Source: Acidobacteriota bacterium
GTDB taxonomy: Bacteria > Acidobacteriota > Vicinamibacteria > Vicinamibacterales > UBA2999
NCBI GenBank assembly: GCA_030697165.1
Contig: JAUYQQ010000008.1
Span: 129,001-193,000, forward strand
Direction: 5' to 3'
DNA length: 64,000 nucleotides
The notes under the pieces were generated by a model. It did not search any database, was not told the origin of the DNA, and worked only from the letters and a program-made list of their open reading frames with translations. A program made the position numbers and the translations under genes. Every line of letters starts with the position of its first letter. Positions within the stretch are counted from its first letter, which is position 1. This document shows, in pieces, positions 45,688 through 54,298 of the stretch.

Positions 45688-48600
45688 GTGATCGACCGGA
45701 TCATTCAGTGGTCGCTGGGCAACCGGCCGCTGGTGCTGGCCCTGAGCGTGATCTTTCTCGGCGTGGGGAGCTGGATTGCCGTCCGCATGCCGGTGGATGT
45801 GCTGCCGGACCTGACCGCACCCACGGTGACGATCCTGGTCGAAGGCCAGGGGATGGCGCCGACCGACATGGAAGCGCTGGTGACCTTTCCGATCGAAACG
45901 GCGCTCAATGGCTCGGCCGGCGTGCGCCGGGTCCGGTCGGCAACCGCCGTCGGGATCGCGGTCATCTGGGTAGAGTTCGAGTGGGGCGAGGACATCTATC
46001 GGGCCCGCCAGACCGTCAGCGAACGCGTCACGGCGGTCGCGGCCGACCTGCCCTCGGGCGTCGACCCTCCGACCCTCGCGCCGGTGTCGTCGATCATGGG
46101 CGAGATCCTGTTTGTCGCACTGCGCTCGGACCGTCACGACGATCTGGCGCTGCGCACCATTGCCGAAACGCAGGTGCGGCGGCGATTGCTCGCCGTGCCG
46201 GGCGTCTCCCAGGTCGTGGCGACCGGCGGCGGCGAGCGGCAGTTCCAGGTGGTCGTTTCGCCCGATCGCCTGACCGCCGCCGGCGTGTCACTGACCGAGG
46301 TGGAAGAGGCGTTGCGTGGCGCCAGCCGCAACACCTCGGCCGGATTCCGGGTCGCCGCCGGGCAGGAGTACCTGATTCAGGGCGTTGGCCTGATCCGCTC
46401 CCTGGCCGACATCGAGGGCACAGTAGTGACCACTCGCGACACGCGGCCGATCTTCGTTCGCGACCTGGCGACCGTGCGCATGGGCGAGGCGCTCAGGCGC
46501 GGCGAAGGCTCCTTCAACGGCGAGCCGGCCATCATCCTCGGTATCCAGCGGCAGCCTGACGTGAACACGCTGCAGCTGACGCGAACCCTCGAGCAGGCCT
46601 TCGACGGCATCCAGGCGACGCTGCCGGAGGGCGTGCGCATCGAGCGGGACGTCATGCGCCAGGCCGACTTCATCGAGGTGGCCCTCGCGAACCTCAACGC
46701 CGCGCTTCGCGACGGCACCGTGCTGGTCGTGCTCGTCACGATCGTGTTCCTGGCCAACCTGCGGGCGGCGGGCATCACGCTGGTCGCGATTCCCCTGTCG
46801 CTGCTGGCCGCCGTGATTGCCTTCCGGCTGGCCGGCCTGACCATCAACAGCATGACCCTGGGCGGCCTGGCCATCGCCATTGGCGCCCTGGTGGACGATG
46901 CGATCGTGGACGTGGAGAACATTCTGCGGCGGTTGCGCGAGAACGCCCAGCGGGCCGAGGGCGACCGCCGGCCCGTCCTCGATGTGGTCTACACCGCCAG
47001 CAGCGAGATCCGCGGATCGATCGTGTTCGCCACGCTGATCGTGATGCTGGTGTTCCTGCCGTTGTTCTTTCTCGGCGATGTCGAAGGGCGCCTGCTCCGT
47101 CCACTCGGCCTGGCGTACCTGATCGCGCTGTTTGCCTCGCTGGTCGTCGCGCTCACGGTGACGCCGGTGCTGGCGTCGTACCTGCTGCCGCGCTTGCGGT
47201 CGGTCCGCGAGGCGACCGAGCCCGCGTTCGCGCAGTGGCTCAAGCGCCAATACGCGCGCATCCTGCCCGCCACGATCGATCACCGCGTCATCGTGTTCGC
47301 GGGCGCCGCCGTACTCCTGGTGCTGACGGCGGTCGCTCTGCCCCGGATGGGCCGCGCCTTCCTGCCCGAGTTCAACGAGGGCGCGCTCGTGATCAGCGCC
47401 GTGACGCTGCCGGGCACGAGCCTGGAGGCATCTGACCAGTTGGGCACATCAATCGAGCGGCTGCTCAGGGACGTGCCGGAAGTCGTCAGCACGGCCCGGC
47501 GCACCGGCCGGGCCGAGCGGGACGAGCACGTGCAGGGGGTCGAGTCGGCCGAGATCGACGTGAAGCTGCGGGCCAGCGAGCGGACCCGCGACGAGGTGCT
47601 CGAGCACGTTCGCACGCGCCTCTCGTTGGTGCCGGGTGTCAACGTGACGATTGGCCAGCCGATTTCTCACCGCATTGACCACATGCTCTCCGGCACGCGC
47701 GCGAACGTGGCGATCAAGGTGTTCGGCGATGACCTCCACGAGTTGCGGAGCATCGGCGACCGCGTGCAGGCCGCCGTGGCTGGCATCACCGGCCTCGTCG
47801 ACCTCGCCGTGGAACAACAGACCGACATTCCCACCGTGCGAGTGCAGTTCGACCGGGCTGCGCTCGGACGCTTCGGCCTGCAGTCGGGCGCGGCGGCCGA
47901 GGCGCTCGAGACCGCCCTGGTGGGGCGCGAAGTGGGACAGGTCATGGATCAGCAGGTCGCCGTACCGTTGGTGGTCCGCTACCCGGCGGCTGACGCGCCG
48001 GATCTCGACGCCATTCGCCAGACGCCGCTACTCACGGCCACTGGCGGCCGGGTGCCCATTGAGGCGGTGGCCGAGGTCATTGTCGACCGGAGCCCGAACT
48101 TCATCAGCCGCGAGAACGTGCAGCGCAAGATCACCGTGACGGCCAACGTCGCTGGTCGAGACCTCGGCGGCGTCGTCGCGGATGCCCGCCGGGCGGTCGC
48201 CGAAGGCGTGAGGTTGCCGCCGGGCTACCGCATCGAGTTCAGCGGGCAGTTCGAGAGCAGTGAACAGGCGTCGTCGCTGCTGCTGTGGCTCAGCGTCGGC
48301 GTCGTGGTCGCGATGTTCTTCATGCTCGCGACCGCCTTTCGATCGGCGTCGCTGGCCGGCCTGATCATGGTCAACCTGCCGCTGGCGCTGATCGGCGGGA
48401 TCGCGGGTGTCTTTGCCTCGGGCGGGGTCCTCTCGGTCGCGTCGATCATCGGGCTGATCGCCCTCCTGGGCATTGCCGCGCGCAACGGCATCATGCTGGT
48501 GTCGCACATCGAGCACCTGCGGCGCGACGAGGGTGTCACCAATCTGCGCGACGCCGTGACGCGGGGTTCGGTCGATCGCCTGGTGCCGATCCTGATGACC

Positions 48601-48783
48601 GCGTTGTCGACGGGCCTGGCGCTCGTGCCCGTGGCGATGGGCGCGGGCGAGCCGGGGAGCGAGATCCAGGCGCCAATGGCCAGCGTCATCATTTTCGGGC
48701 TGGCTTCGTCCACCATCCTGAACATGCTGGTCGTGCCCGCGTCGTATTACGCGTTGCACCACCGTCCGATGGACAACCCTTGA
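45688..48783 (+). CDS. RND efflux pump, heavy-metal efflux-like (CzcA/CusA family)
   Basis: A 1031-residue proton-driven pump with a GTG start (MIDRIIQWSLGNRPLVLALS). It has 12 transmembrane helices and two large periplasmic loops, with the family marks MPVDVLPDLTAPTVTILVEG and GALVDDAIVDVENILRRLRE in helix 4 (DDxxxDxxE), and GIAARNGIMLVSHIEHL in helix 10. The D-D-E pattern suits proton relay. The HME-type assignment comes from overall pattern, CzcC/CzcB partners and His-rich neighbours; the metal is unknown. Confidence 0.9.
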   Translation: MIDRIIQWSLGNRPLVLALSVIFLGVGSWIAVRMPVDVLPDLTAPTVTILVEGQGMAPTDMEALVTFPIETALNGSAGVRRVRSATAVGIAVIWVEFEWGEDIYRARQTVSERVTAVAADLPSGVDPPTLAPVSSIMGEILFVALRSDRHDDLALRTIAETQVRRRLLAVPGVSQVVATGGGERQFQVVVSPDRLTAAGVSLTEVEEALRGASRNTSAGFRVAAGQEYLIQGVGLIRSLADIEGTVVTTRDTRPIFVRDLATVRMGEALRRGEGSFNGEPAIILGIQRQPDVNTLQLTRTLEQAFDGIQATLPEGVRIERDVMRQADFIEVALANLNAALRDGTVLVVLVTIVFLANLRAAGITLVAIPLSLLAAVIAFRLAGLTINSMTLGGLAIAIGALVDDAIVDVENILRRLRENAQRAEGDRRPVLDVVYTASSEIRGSIVFATLIVMLVFLPLFFLGDVEGRLLRPLGLAYLIALFASLVVALTVTPVLASYLLPRLRSVREATEPAFAQWLKRQYARILPATIDHRVIVFAGAAVLLVLTAVALPRMGRAFLPEFNEGALVISAVTLPGTSLEASDQLGTSIERLLRDVPEVVSTARRTGRAERDEHVQGVESAEIDVKLRASERTRDEVLEHVRTRLSLVPGVNVTIGQPISHRIDHMLSGTRANVAIKVFGDDLHELRSIGDRVQAAVAGITGLVDLAVEQQTDIPTVRVQFDRAALGRFGLQSGAAAEALETALVGREVGQVMDQQVAVPLVVRYPAADAPDLDAIRQTPLLTATGGRVPIEAVAEVIVDRSPNFISRENVQRKITVTANVAGRDLGGVVADARRAVAEGVRLPPGYRIEFSGQFESSEQASSLLLWLSVGVVVAMFFMLATAFRSASLAGLIMVNLPLALIGGIAGVFASGGVLSVASIIGLIALLGIAARNGIMLVSHIEHLRRDEGVTNLRDAVTRGSVDRLVPILMTALSTGLALVPVAMGAGEPGSEIQAPMASVIIFGLASSTILNMLVVPASYYALHHRPMDNP

Positions 48784-48802
48784 GCCGGCGTGGCACGATC
48801 GC

Positions 48803-49138
48803 ATGAACGTGAGTCTTGGCGTCCCCGTTTCTCCTGACACACCCGTCGGCCGATTCCGCATCGTGGCCTTCTGGGAAGGCATTTCCTACCTGCTGCTGCT
48901 CTTCGTGGCGATGCCGCTGAAGTACGGGCTCGGCATGGACATGGCGGTCAGGGTGGTCGGCATGGCCCACGGGGTGCTCTTCATTGCCTATGTCGCGACA
49001 CTCGCGCTCGCGTGGCACCACCTCGGGACCCGGCTTGGGTGGATTGCCGGTGTGCTGTCGTTGGTCCCCTTCGGGACGTTCTGGCTCGAGGCCAGGCTAA
49101 GACGCGACGAAGGCGACGCCGATCGGCAGATGTCCTAG
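48803..49138 (+). CDS. DUF3817 membrane protein
   Basis: A 111-residue protein with three transmembrane helices and the DUF3817 pattern GRFRIVAFWEGISYLLLLFV, then VVGMAHGVLFIAYVATLALA and VPFGTFWLEARLRR. It follows the RND pump gene by 19 bp in the same direction and may be cotranscribed. The function of the family is unknown. Confidence 0.88.
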   Translation: MNVSLGVPVSPDTPVGRFRIVAFWEGISYLLLLFVAMPLKYGLGMDMAVRVVGMAHGVLFIAYVATLALAWHHLGTRLGWIAGVLSLVPFGTFWLEARLRRDEGDADRQMS

Positions 49139-49164
49139 GGCGCCGCCCTCTCCAGACCCTTTTT

Positions 49165-49557
49165 CTACATCGTCAGGCGCGCCCACTGCGCGGTGTCGGT
49201 GTACTGCTGGAATGTCACCGCCTTGCCGTCGCGGAAGCGATACACATGACAATATTGGGCGTCGAGTAACGCGCCGTCCGCCTTGCTGGCGCCGCGATAA
49301 CGTCCGAGCACCACGACGTGATCACCGCCATCGATGATGGTCGTGGGCACGGCGGTGAAGTTGTCGAGCGCCGCCAGCAGGCGGCCAAAGACGCCCTCGC
49401 CAATCGCCTGCGGACCGACGTACGGATTGCGGTCGGCGAGCGGGTTGCCTTCGGCCTCGTTCCAACTAATGGCCGGATCCATGGCCCCGAACAGGACGGA
49501 CGGATCGTTTCGGCCGAATGCGGCGTAGGCCGCGGTAATCGTCTCAACTGGTGACAT
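49165..49557 (-). CDS. SnoaL-like / NTF2-fold protein
   Basis: A 130-residue protein of the ketosteroid-isomerase-like superfamily. The start at 49557 gives MSPVETITAAYAAFGRNDPS. Typical parts are AMDPAISWNEAEGNPLADRN, VFGRLLAALDNFTAVPTTII and CHVYRFRDGKAVTFQQYTDT. Such proteins may be small enzymes or binding proteins; no substrate is indicated. Confidence 0.87.
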   Translation of the reverse strand: MSPVETITAAYAAFGRNDPSVLFGAMDPAISWNEAEGNPLADRNPYVGPQAIGEGVFGRLLAALDNFTAVPTTIIDGGDHVVVLGRYRGASKADGALLDAQYCHVYRFRDGKAVTFQQYTDTAQWARLTM

Positions 49558-49657
49558 GGGTCCTCGGCTCCCTATTGAGTTCAGGCTGGTTGAAAGTGGC
49601 GGCATTGTAGTCCATTGCCGTTCAGCCCAAGCGTGACCTGCCGCCCAACCGATCGTC

Positions 49658-50629
49658 TTATTCCAGACCAGCGACGTGGACCGCGAGTCGTTCGAGGTCC
49701 ACGGGGTCGTAAGAGACAGTTGAATAGCGGTTGATGTCGAAGCGTCCGGATACGAGGTAGCCGGCGGCAAAACCCGCGGAAACCCACGGTTGCGTCAGGA
49801 ACAGTGGAATCGCGTACTTCTTGGTCTTAATCAACCCTTCAGTGACTCCCCGCGGGTTGCGGCTCTCGGGCCGGCTGCCAGGAAGTTGCGGCACGACAAA
49901 CGTTGACAGCTGGAGCTCGGGCTGCCGCGAGGTGTAGTCCACCAGCGCCTTCGCAACCTGCTTCGGGGTCGTCATGCCCAGGTCCGCGAGGAAGCTGGCG
50001 CGCAGCGCCTTTGGGTAGTACAGGTTCAGGAGGTCGCGCGCGAAGTCAGCACAGTTACGAAGAAAGAAATTGAACCGCCCCCGGTTCTCAGCGGCGTTGA
50101 AGTGGCGAATCAGCTCGTCGTCCTGGGCGATGGTGGTGGGCACGGTAAAAGCGACAATCCTGCGGTCGTAGGCCGCTCCGATAAGCTGAAACCAATTACC
50201 CGGTGGCGGTGCGCCATTCGCGCTATCGGGCGCGACTTCCAGCAGCCGCGACCGGCGATACTCGTTGCGGAGAGTGGCCACGGTCTTCGCGTCGGCGAAC
50301 GACGGCACTTGATCGGCGCTTTCGACCGCATAGAGATATGGGATCAACGGCACCGCCAGCCAGTCGAACCCGCCAACCTGATGGTATCGGCTGATGACGA
50401 CCCCCGTCTCGCCGGGAAGACATCGCCGCAACTCGGTGGGTGTCGACGCACAGATTCGGCTCAGGTACACCGCCGCATGTCCGGTCGGAGTGATCTTCCC
50501 AAACTGCCCGTATGGCTCGCCCAACAACAGCGTGGCGTCAGCGCGTGCCGGCGACGGTACAGACAGGGCCACGATACACGCCAACCACACGCCGGGCCGG
50601 AGCATTCTTGCGACTGCAAACAACTTCAC
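49658..50629 (-). CDS. exported protein, possible permuted NlpC/P60-like (LRAT-type) fold
   Basis: A 323-residue exported protein with a signal peptide (WLACIVALSVPSPARA); the start is the GTG at 50629. Two motifs stand out: TGHAAVYL with H51 and FFLRNCADFARDLL with C193. Permuted papain-like proteins (LRAT and some NlpC/P60 relatives) have H first in HxGIY and C later in NCEHF-type motifs, so a cysteine hydrolase or acyltransferase is possible. This is inference by pattern only. No neighbour gives a clue. Confidence 0.6.
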   Translation of the reverse strand: MKLFAVARMLRPGVWLACIVALSVPSPARADATLLLGEPYGQFGKITPTGHAAVYLSRICASTPTELRRCLPGETGVVISRYHQVGGFDWLAVPLIPYLYAVESADQVPSFADAKTVATLRNEYRRSRLLEVAPDSANGAPPPGNWFQLIGAAYDRRIVAFTVPTTIAQDDELIRHFNAAENRGRFNFFLRNCADFARDLLNLYYPKALRASFLADLGMTTPKQVAKALVDYTSRQPELQLSTFVVPQLPGSRPESRNPRGVTEGLIKTKKYAIPLFLTQPWVSAGFAAGYLVSGRFDINRYSTVSYDPVDLERLAVHVAGLE

Positions 50630-50735
50630 AAACCGATCAGTACATTGATCGCATCCGTGCCGCTAGAACTTTGGAACCACCGGCCGCGTTTTTCTGTGGA
50701 TTGACCTCGCGCTGGCCGCGTTGATACCGTGCGCC

Positions 50736-52232
50736 ATGCTAACGCCCATCGACCTGACACGACGCGAACTGCTAGCCGGGGCCGGTGCTGGTGCCGCCGC
50801 ACTCCTCCTCCAGCCGGACAGTAGCCAGGCCCAGCCCACCGCGAACTCCACCGTCGTCTTCATCAACACCACGGTCGTCACCGTGGACCAGGTCCAGGAC
50901 GACGTCGCGCTGGCGGTGGTGGGCGATCGCATTGCCGCGATCGGCCCGACCGACCAACTGCTGAAGGCGCATCCGCGCGCCGACGTCTACGACGGCCGCG
51001 GCAAGGCGCTCTTTCCGGGCCTGATCAACTGCCATGCGCACGCGGCCCAGACGCTCGGCCGCGGCTTCAACGAAGACTTCGGTTTCCCCAACTCCGCGCG
51101 CCTCGCCGTCCAACCCGGCAGCCTGCTGCAGGGCGAAGAGGCGACGCTGATGGCGACGATCGGCGCCCTCGAGGCGATCCGCACCGGCACGACGACGCTC
51201 GTCGAGATGTCGAGCGGCATCGCGCGGCATGCCGCGGCGCTCGCGGGGACGGGCCTGCGCATGGTGCTGGCCGAGGCCGTGAGAGACAGCGAGAACGTGG
51301 CCGGCCCAATGGCGCCCGAGGGCTTCGCCACGAGCGTGACACCCCGGTTCTCAGCCAGGCTGCGTGATGAGGGACTGCAGCGCATCAACGACCTGTTCGG
51401 CAAGTGGCACGGCGCCAATCAGGGTCGCATCAGCGTGTTCCCCGCTGCCGCCCTCGCCGAAACGTCATCGCCCGAGTTGCTGCGGGCGGTACGCGCGTTC
51501 GCCGACAAGCACGACCTCGGCTACACCATTCACCTGTCGCAAAGCACCGCCGAAGTGGACTTCATGCTGAAGCACCACGGCATGCGCCCGCCGGCGTATT
51601 TGAATCAGCACGGCTTCCTTGGACCGCGGCTGTTTGCCGCGCACTGCCGGTACGTGGATGACGCGGACATCGCGCTGCTCGCAAAGTCGGGCACCGTGAT
51701 CTCGCACCAGGCGGGCATGGCCGCCAACCGCGGCGTCATCCCGCCCATCCACCTGCTGCGGGCGGCGGGCTGCACCATTGCCAACGGCACCGACAACAAC
51801 ACCAACGACCTGTTCGAGGTCATGCGCATTGCCCTGCTGACCGAACGCATCCAGCGTCGCGATCCCTTCCCTGGCACCAGGCCGCAGCCCGAAGACATGC
51901 TCGAGGACGCCACCCTCGGTGGCGCGCGAGCGGTGAATCAGCCTCGGACGATCGGCTCGCTCGAGGTCGGCAAGAAGGCCGATCTCCTCGTGGTCGATAC
52001 CTTGCGCGCCCACCTCGTCCCCTCGGGCCGCATCGTCTCCACGTGGATCCACAACGGCCAGCCGGCCGACATCGAGTCGGTCATGGTTGACGGGCGATTC
52101 GTGATGCGCAGCCGCAAGATCCTGACCGTGGATGAAGACAGCCTGATCGCCGAGGCCGACAAGGTCGGACGTCGAATCTGGAGCCAGGTGAAGGCCGCCG
52201 GCCCGATTCCCATTCCGGGTCGCCCGCGCTGA
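50736..52232 (+). CDS. amidohydrolase-superfamily protein (TrzN/SAH-deaminase-like), Tat-exported
   Basis: A 498-residue metal-dependent hydrolase. The start 50736 gives a twin-arginine signal (TRRELLAGAGAGAAALLLQP). The HxH pair is in PGLINCHAHAAQTLGRG; further ligands are in YTIHLSQ, LFAAHCRYV and the Asp of IANGTDNNTNDL. The layout is that of aminohydrolases acting on s-triazines, adenosine derivatives or similar amines. A periplasmic location is unusual for a nucleoside deaminase. The substrate is unknown. Confidence 0.87.
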   Translation: MLTPIDLTRRELLAGAGAGAAALLLQPDSSQAQPTANSTVVFINTTVVTVDQVQDDVALAVVGDRIAAIGPTDQLLKAHPRADVYDGRGKALFPGLINCHAHAAQTLGRGFNEDFGFPNSARLAVQPGSLLQGEEATLMATIGALEAIRTGTTTLVEMSSGIARHAAALAGTGLRMVLAEAVRDSENVAGPMAPEGFATSVTPRFSARLRDEGLQRINDLFGKWHGANQGRISVFPAAALAETSSPELLRAVRAFADKHDLGYTIHLSQSTAEVDFMLKHHGMRPPAYLNQHGFLGPRLFAAHCRYVDDADIALLAKSGTVISHQAGMAANRGVIPPIHLLRAAGCTIANGTDNNTNDLFEVMRIALLTERIQRRDPFPGTRPQPEDMLEDATLGGARAVNQPRTIGSLEVGKKADLLVVDTLRAHLVPSGRIVSTWIHNGQPADIESVMVDGRFVMRSRKILTVDEDSLIAEADKVGRRIWSQVKAAGPIPIPGRPR

Positions 52233-52259
52233 CAGACCGCCTTCAGGCTGATGGACGGG

Positions 52260-52634
52260 CTATTCGAACTGGCTGAACTTGGAGCGGCAGAGCTTCTCGA
52301 TCAGTGCCCGGCCACGGTCGTGCAGAACCGTGAACGCGACGGCCACCCCGAACTCCTGCCGCCGCCAGGCGGCATGCGGCAACTGAATCGACACGGGTCG
52401 TGACCGCACGACCCTGACATGCAGTTCCACGGGCCCGGTGTCGTCGTCGATGACGAGCGGCCACACCTGCGGGGCGCTCAGATCGCGCTGGATCTGCACG
52501 AGCGCACCCGTGGCACTCACGTTGAGCAGCCGGCCGTGGCTGTCGGCAATGTGAACCCACAGCGGAGGCGTCACGACGCGGACGCTGCGCCGCTGCGCGG
52601 AATTGCCTCCCAATGCCTGTGCCGAGATATTCAT
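52260..52634 (-). CDS. PilZ-domain protein
   Basis: A 124-residue protein that is essentially one PilZ domain: an RxxxR-like motif in SAQRRSVRV and NVSATGALVQI as the (D/N)xSxxG part. PilZ proteins bind cyclic di-GMP, but the incomplete first motif leaves binding uncertain. The start is placed at 52634. A TACAGA box ends 6 nt before it. Confidence 0.8.
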   Translation of the reverse strand: MNISAQALGGNSAQRRSVRVVTPPLWVHIADSHGRLLNVSATGALVQIQRDLSAPQVWPLVIDDDTGPVELHVRVVRSRPVSIQLPHAAWRRQEFGVAVAFTVLHDRGRALIEKLCRSKFSQFE

Positions 52635-52700
52635 GGGCGTTCTGTACGGTAGACAGCCAGCCCGCCAAAACCTCTCATGCGACAATGTTGGGGCTGTCTC

Positions 52701-53651
52701 ATGGACCTCTCAGGCATTCACCACCTCACCGCGATTTCCGCCGCCATCCGCGAAAACCGGCGCTTTTATACCCAGACTCTGGGCATGCGCCTGGTCAAGC
52801 GGTCGGTCAACCAGGACGACGTCAGCGCGTATCACCTGTTCTATGCCGACGGGCAGGGCAGTCCGGGCACCGACATCACCTTCTTCGACTGGCCGGCGCC
52901 CCCCGAGCGGCGGGGCGCGCGCAGCATCACCCTCACTTGCCTGCGGGTGAACGGCGCCGACACGCTCACGTGGTGGGCCGGACGGTTCACCGAGCTCGGC
53001 GTGAAGCAGCGGCCCATCGCCGAGCGCGACGGGCGGCTCACCCTGGCCTTCGAGGATCCGGAAGGCCAGCGGCTGGCCCTGGTGGATGACGGCGGGGCGG
53101 GGGATCCGCCGGTGGTGTGGGACCGCAGCCCCGTACCGGCCGATCGGCAGATTCGCGGGCTCGGGCCGATCGTGATGAGCGTGCCGACGCTGTATCCGAC
53201 CGACGGCCTGTTGACCAGGGTGATGAACATGCGGCCCGTGCGCGACTATCCGCATCCCGATACTCCGGGATCGCCCGTGCACGTGTTCGAAATGGGCGCG
53301 GGCGGACCGCATGCGGAACTGCACGTCGCGGTGCAGCCCGACCTGCCAGCCGCGCAGCAGGGCGCCGGCGGTGTGCACCACGTCGCGTTCCGAACCATCG
53401 ACGCCAATTACGACGCGTGGGCCGAGCGGCTGAACGAGTTTCGCATCCCCAACAGTGGCAAGGTCGACCGCTTCTGGTTCCGCAGCTTGTATGTGCGCGA
53501 GCCGAACGGCGTGCTGTTCGAGATTGCCACCGACGGCCCCGGCTTCGGCGTGGACGAAGACCACGCCACGCTCGGCGAGAAAGTCGTGCTGCCCCCGTTC
53601 CTCGAACCACAGCGGCGACAGATTGTCGCCAACCTGAAGGGCCTTGATTGA
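52701..53651 (+). CDS. VOC-family ring-cleaving dioxygenase (MhqO-like)
   Basis: A 316-residue tandem glyoxalase/dioxygenase with two vicinal-oxygen-chelate modules. It opens [20 protein letters not shown] and has the second-module line [20 protein letters not shown], then [19 protein letters not shown]. The metal ligands would be H in GIHHLT, H in GVHHVA and E in VLFEIA. B. subtilis MhqO and relatives are linked to quinone and hydroquinone stress. The next gene overlaps its stop. Confidence 0.88.
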   Translation: MDLSGIHHLTAISAAIRENRRFYTQTLGMRLVKRSVNQDDVSAYHLFYADGQGSPGTDITFFDWPAPPERRGARSITLTCLRVNGADTLTWWAGRFTELGVKQRPIAERDGRLTLAFEDPEGQRLALVDDGGAGDPPVVWDRSPVPADRQIRGLGPIVMSVPTLYPTDGLLTRVMNMRPVRDYPHPDTPGSPVHVFEMGAGGPHAELHVAVQPDLPAAQQGAGGVHHVAFRTIDANYDAWAERLNEFRIPNSGKVDRFWFRSLYVREPNGVLFEIATDGPGFGVDEDHATLGEKVVLPPFLEPQRRQIVANLKGLD

Positions 53652-54298
53652 GCAGCCATCCGCACGCCCACCAGCCGGTCCTGACCCTTGGCCCACCGCC
53701 CGCGCAGGCGCGGCTCGGCGCCATTCTCATTCACGGCCGCGGCGCCTCGGCCGAGGACATCCTGGGCCTCGCCCACCAGTTCGCGCTACCCGACGTGGCC
53801 TACCTCGCACCCGAGGCCGCGGGCCACGCCTGGTATCCGTATTCATTTCTCACGAACATGGAGCGCAACGAGCCGGGTCTTGGCTCAGCCCTGTCGGTGA
53901 TCGAAGGACTCGTGCAGCACTTCGCACAGCACGGCCTGCCGGCCGAGCGCGTGGCGTTGATGGGCTTTTCGCAGGGCGCCTGCCTGACCCTCGAGTTCGC
54001 GGCACGACATGCCAGGCGCTACGCGGCAATCGCCGCCTTCAGCGGCGGGGTGATCGGGCCGCCGGGCACGACGCGCGACTACGCCGGGTCGTTCGACGGC
54101 ACCCCGGTGTTCCTCGGTTGCAGTGATATCGATCCGCACATCCCCGTCGAGCGGGTGCGCGAATCATCGGAGGTGTTCCGGCGCATGGGCGCGGCCGTCG
54201 ATGAGCGCATCTATCCCGGCATGGGTCACACCATCAACGAGGCCGAGATCGATGCCGTGAGGCGGTTGCTCACCGCCCCGTCGTTCACCCCTGCTTGA
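53648..54298 (+). CDS. alpha/beta hydrolase, phospholipase/carboxylesterase type (MhqD-like)
   Basis: A 216-residue serine hydrolase. The start TTG overlaps the dioxygenase stop (TTGA). The oxyanion region is [13 protein letters not shown], the nucleophile is in MGFSQGACL, and the Asp (CSDIDPHIP) and His (GMGHTIN) complete the triad. It is paired with a MhqO-like dioxygenase, as in hydroquinone-response gene sets. Its 3' end overlaps the convergent histidine kinase by 14 bp. Confidence 0.9.
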   Translation: MSSHPHAHQPVLTLGPPPAQARLGAILIHGRGASAEDILGLAHQFALPDVAYLAPEAAGHAWYPYSFLTNMERNEPGLGSALSVIEGLVQHFAQHGLPAERVALMGFSQGACLTLEFAARHARRYAAIAAFSGGVIGPPGTTRDYAGSFDGTPVFLGCSDIDPHIPVERVRESSEVFRRMGAAVDERIYPGMGHTINEAEIDAVRRLLTAPSFTPA

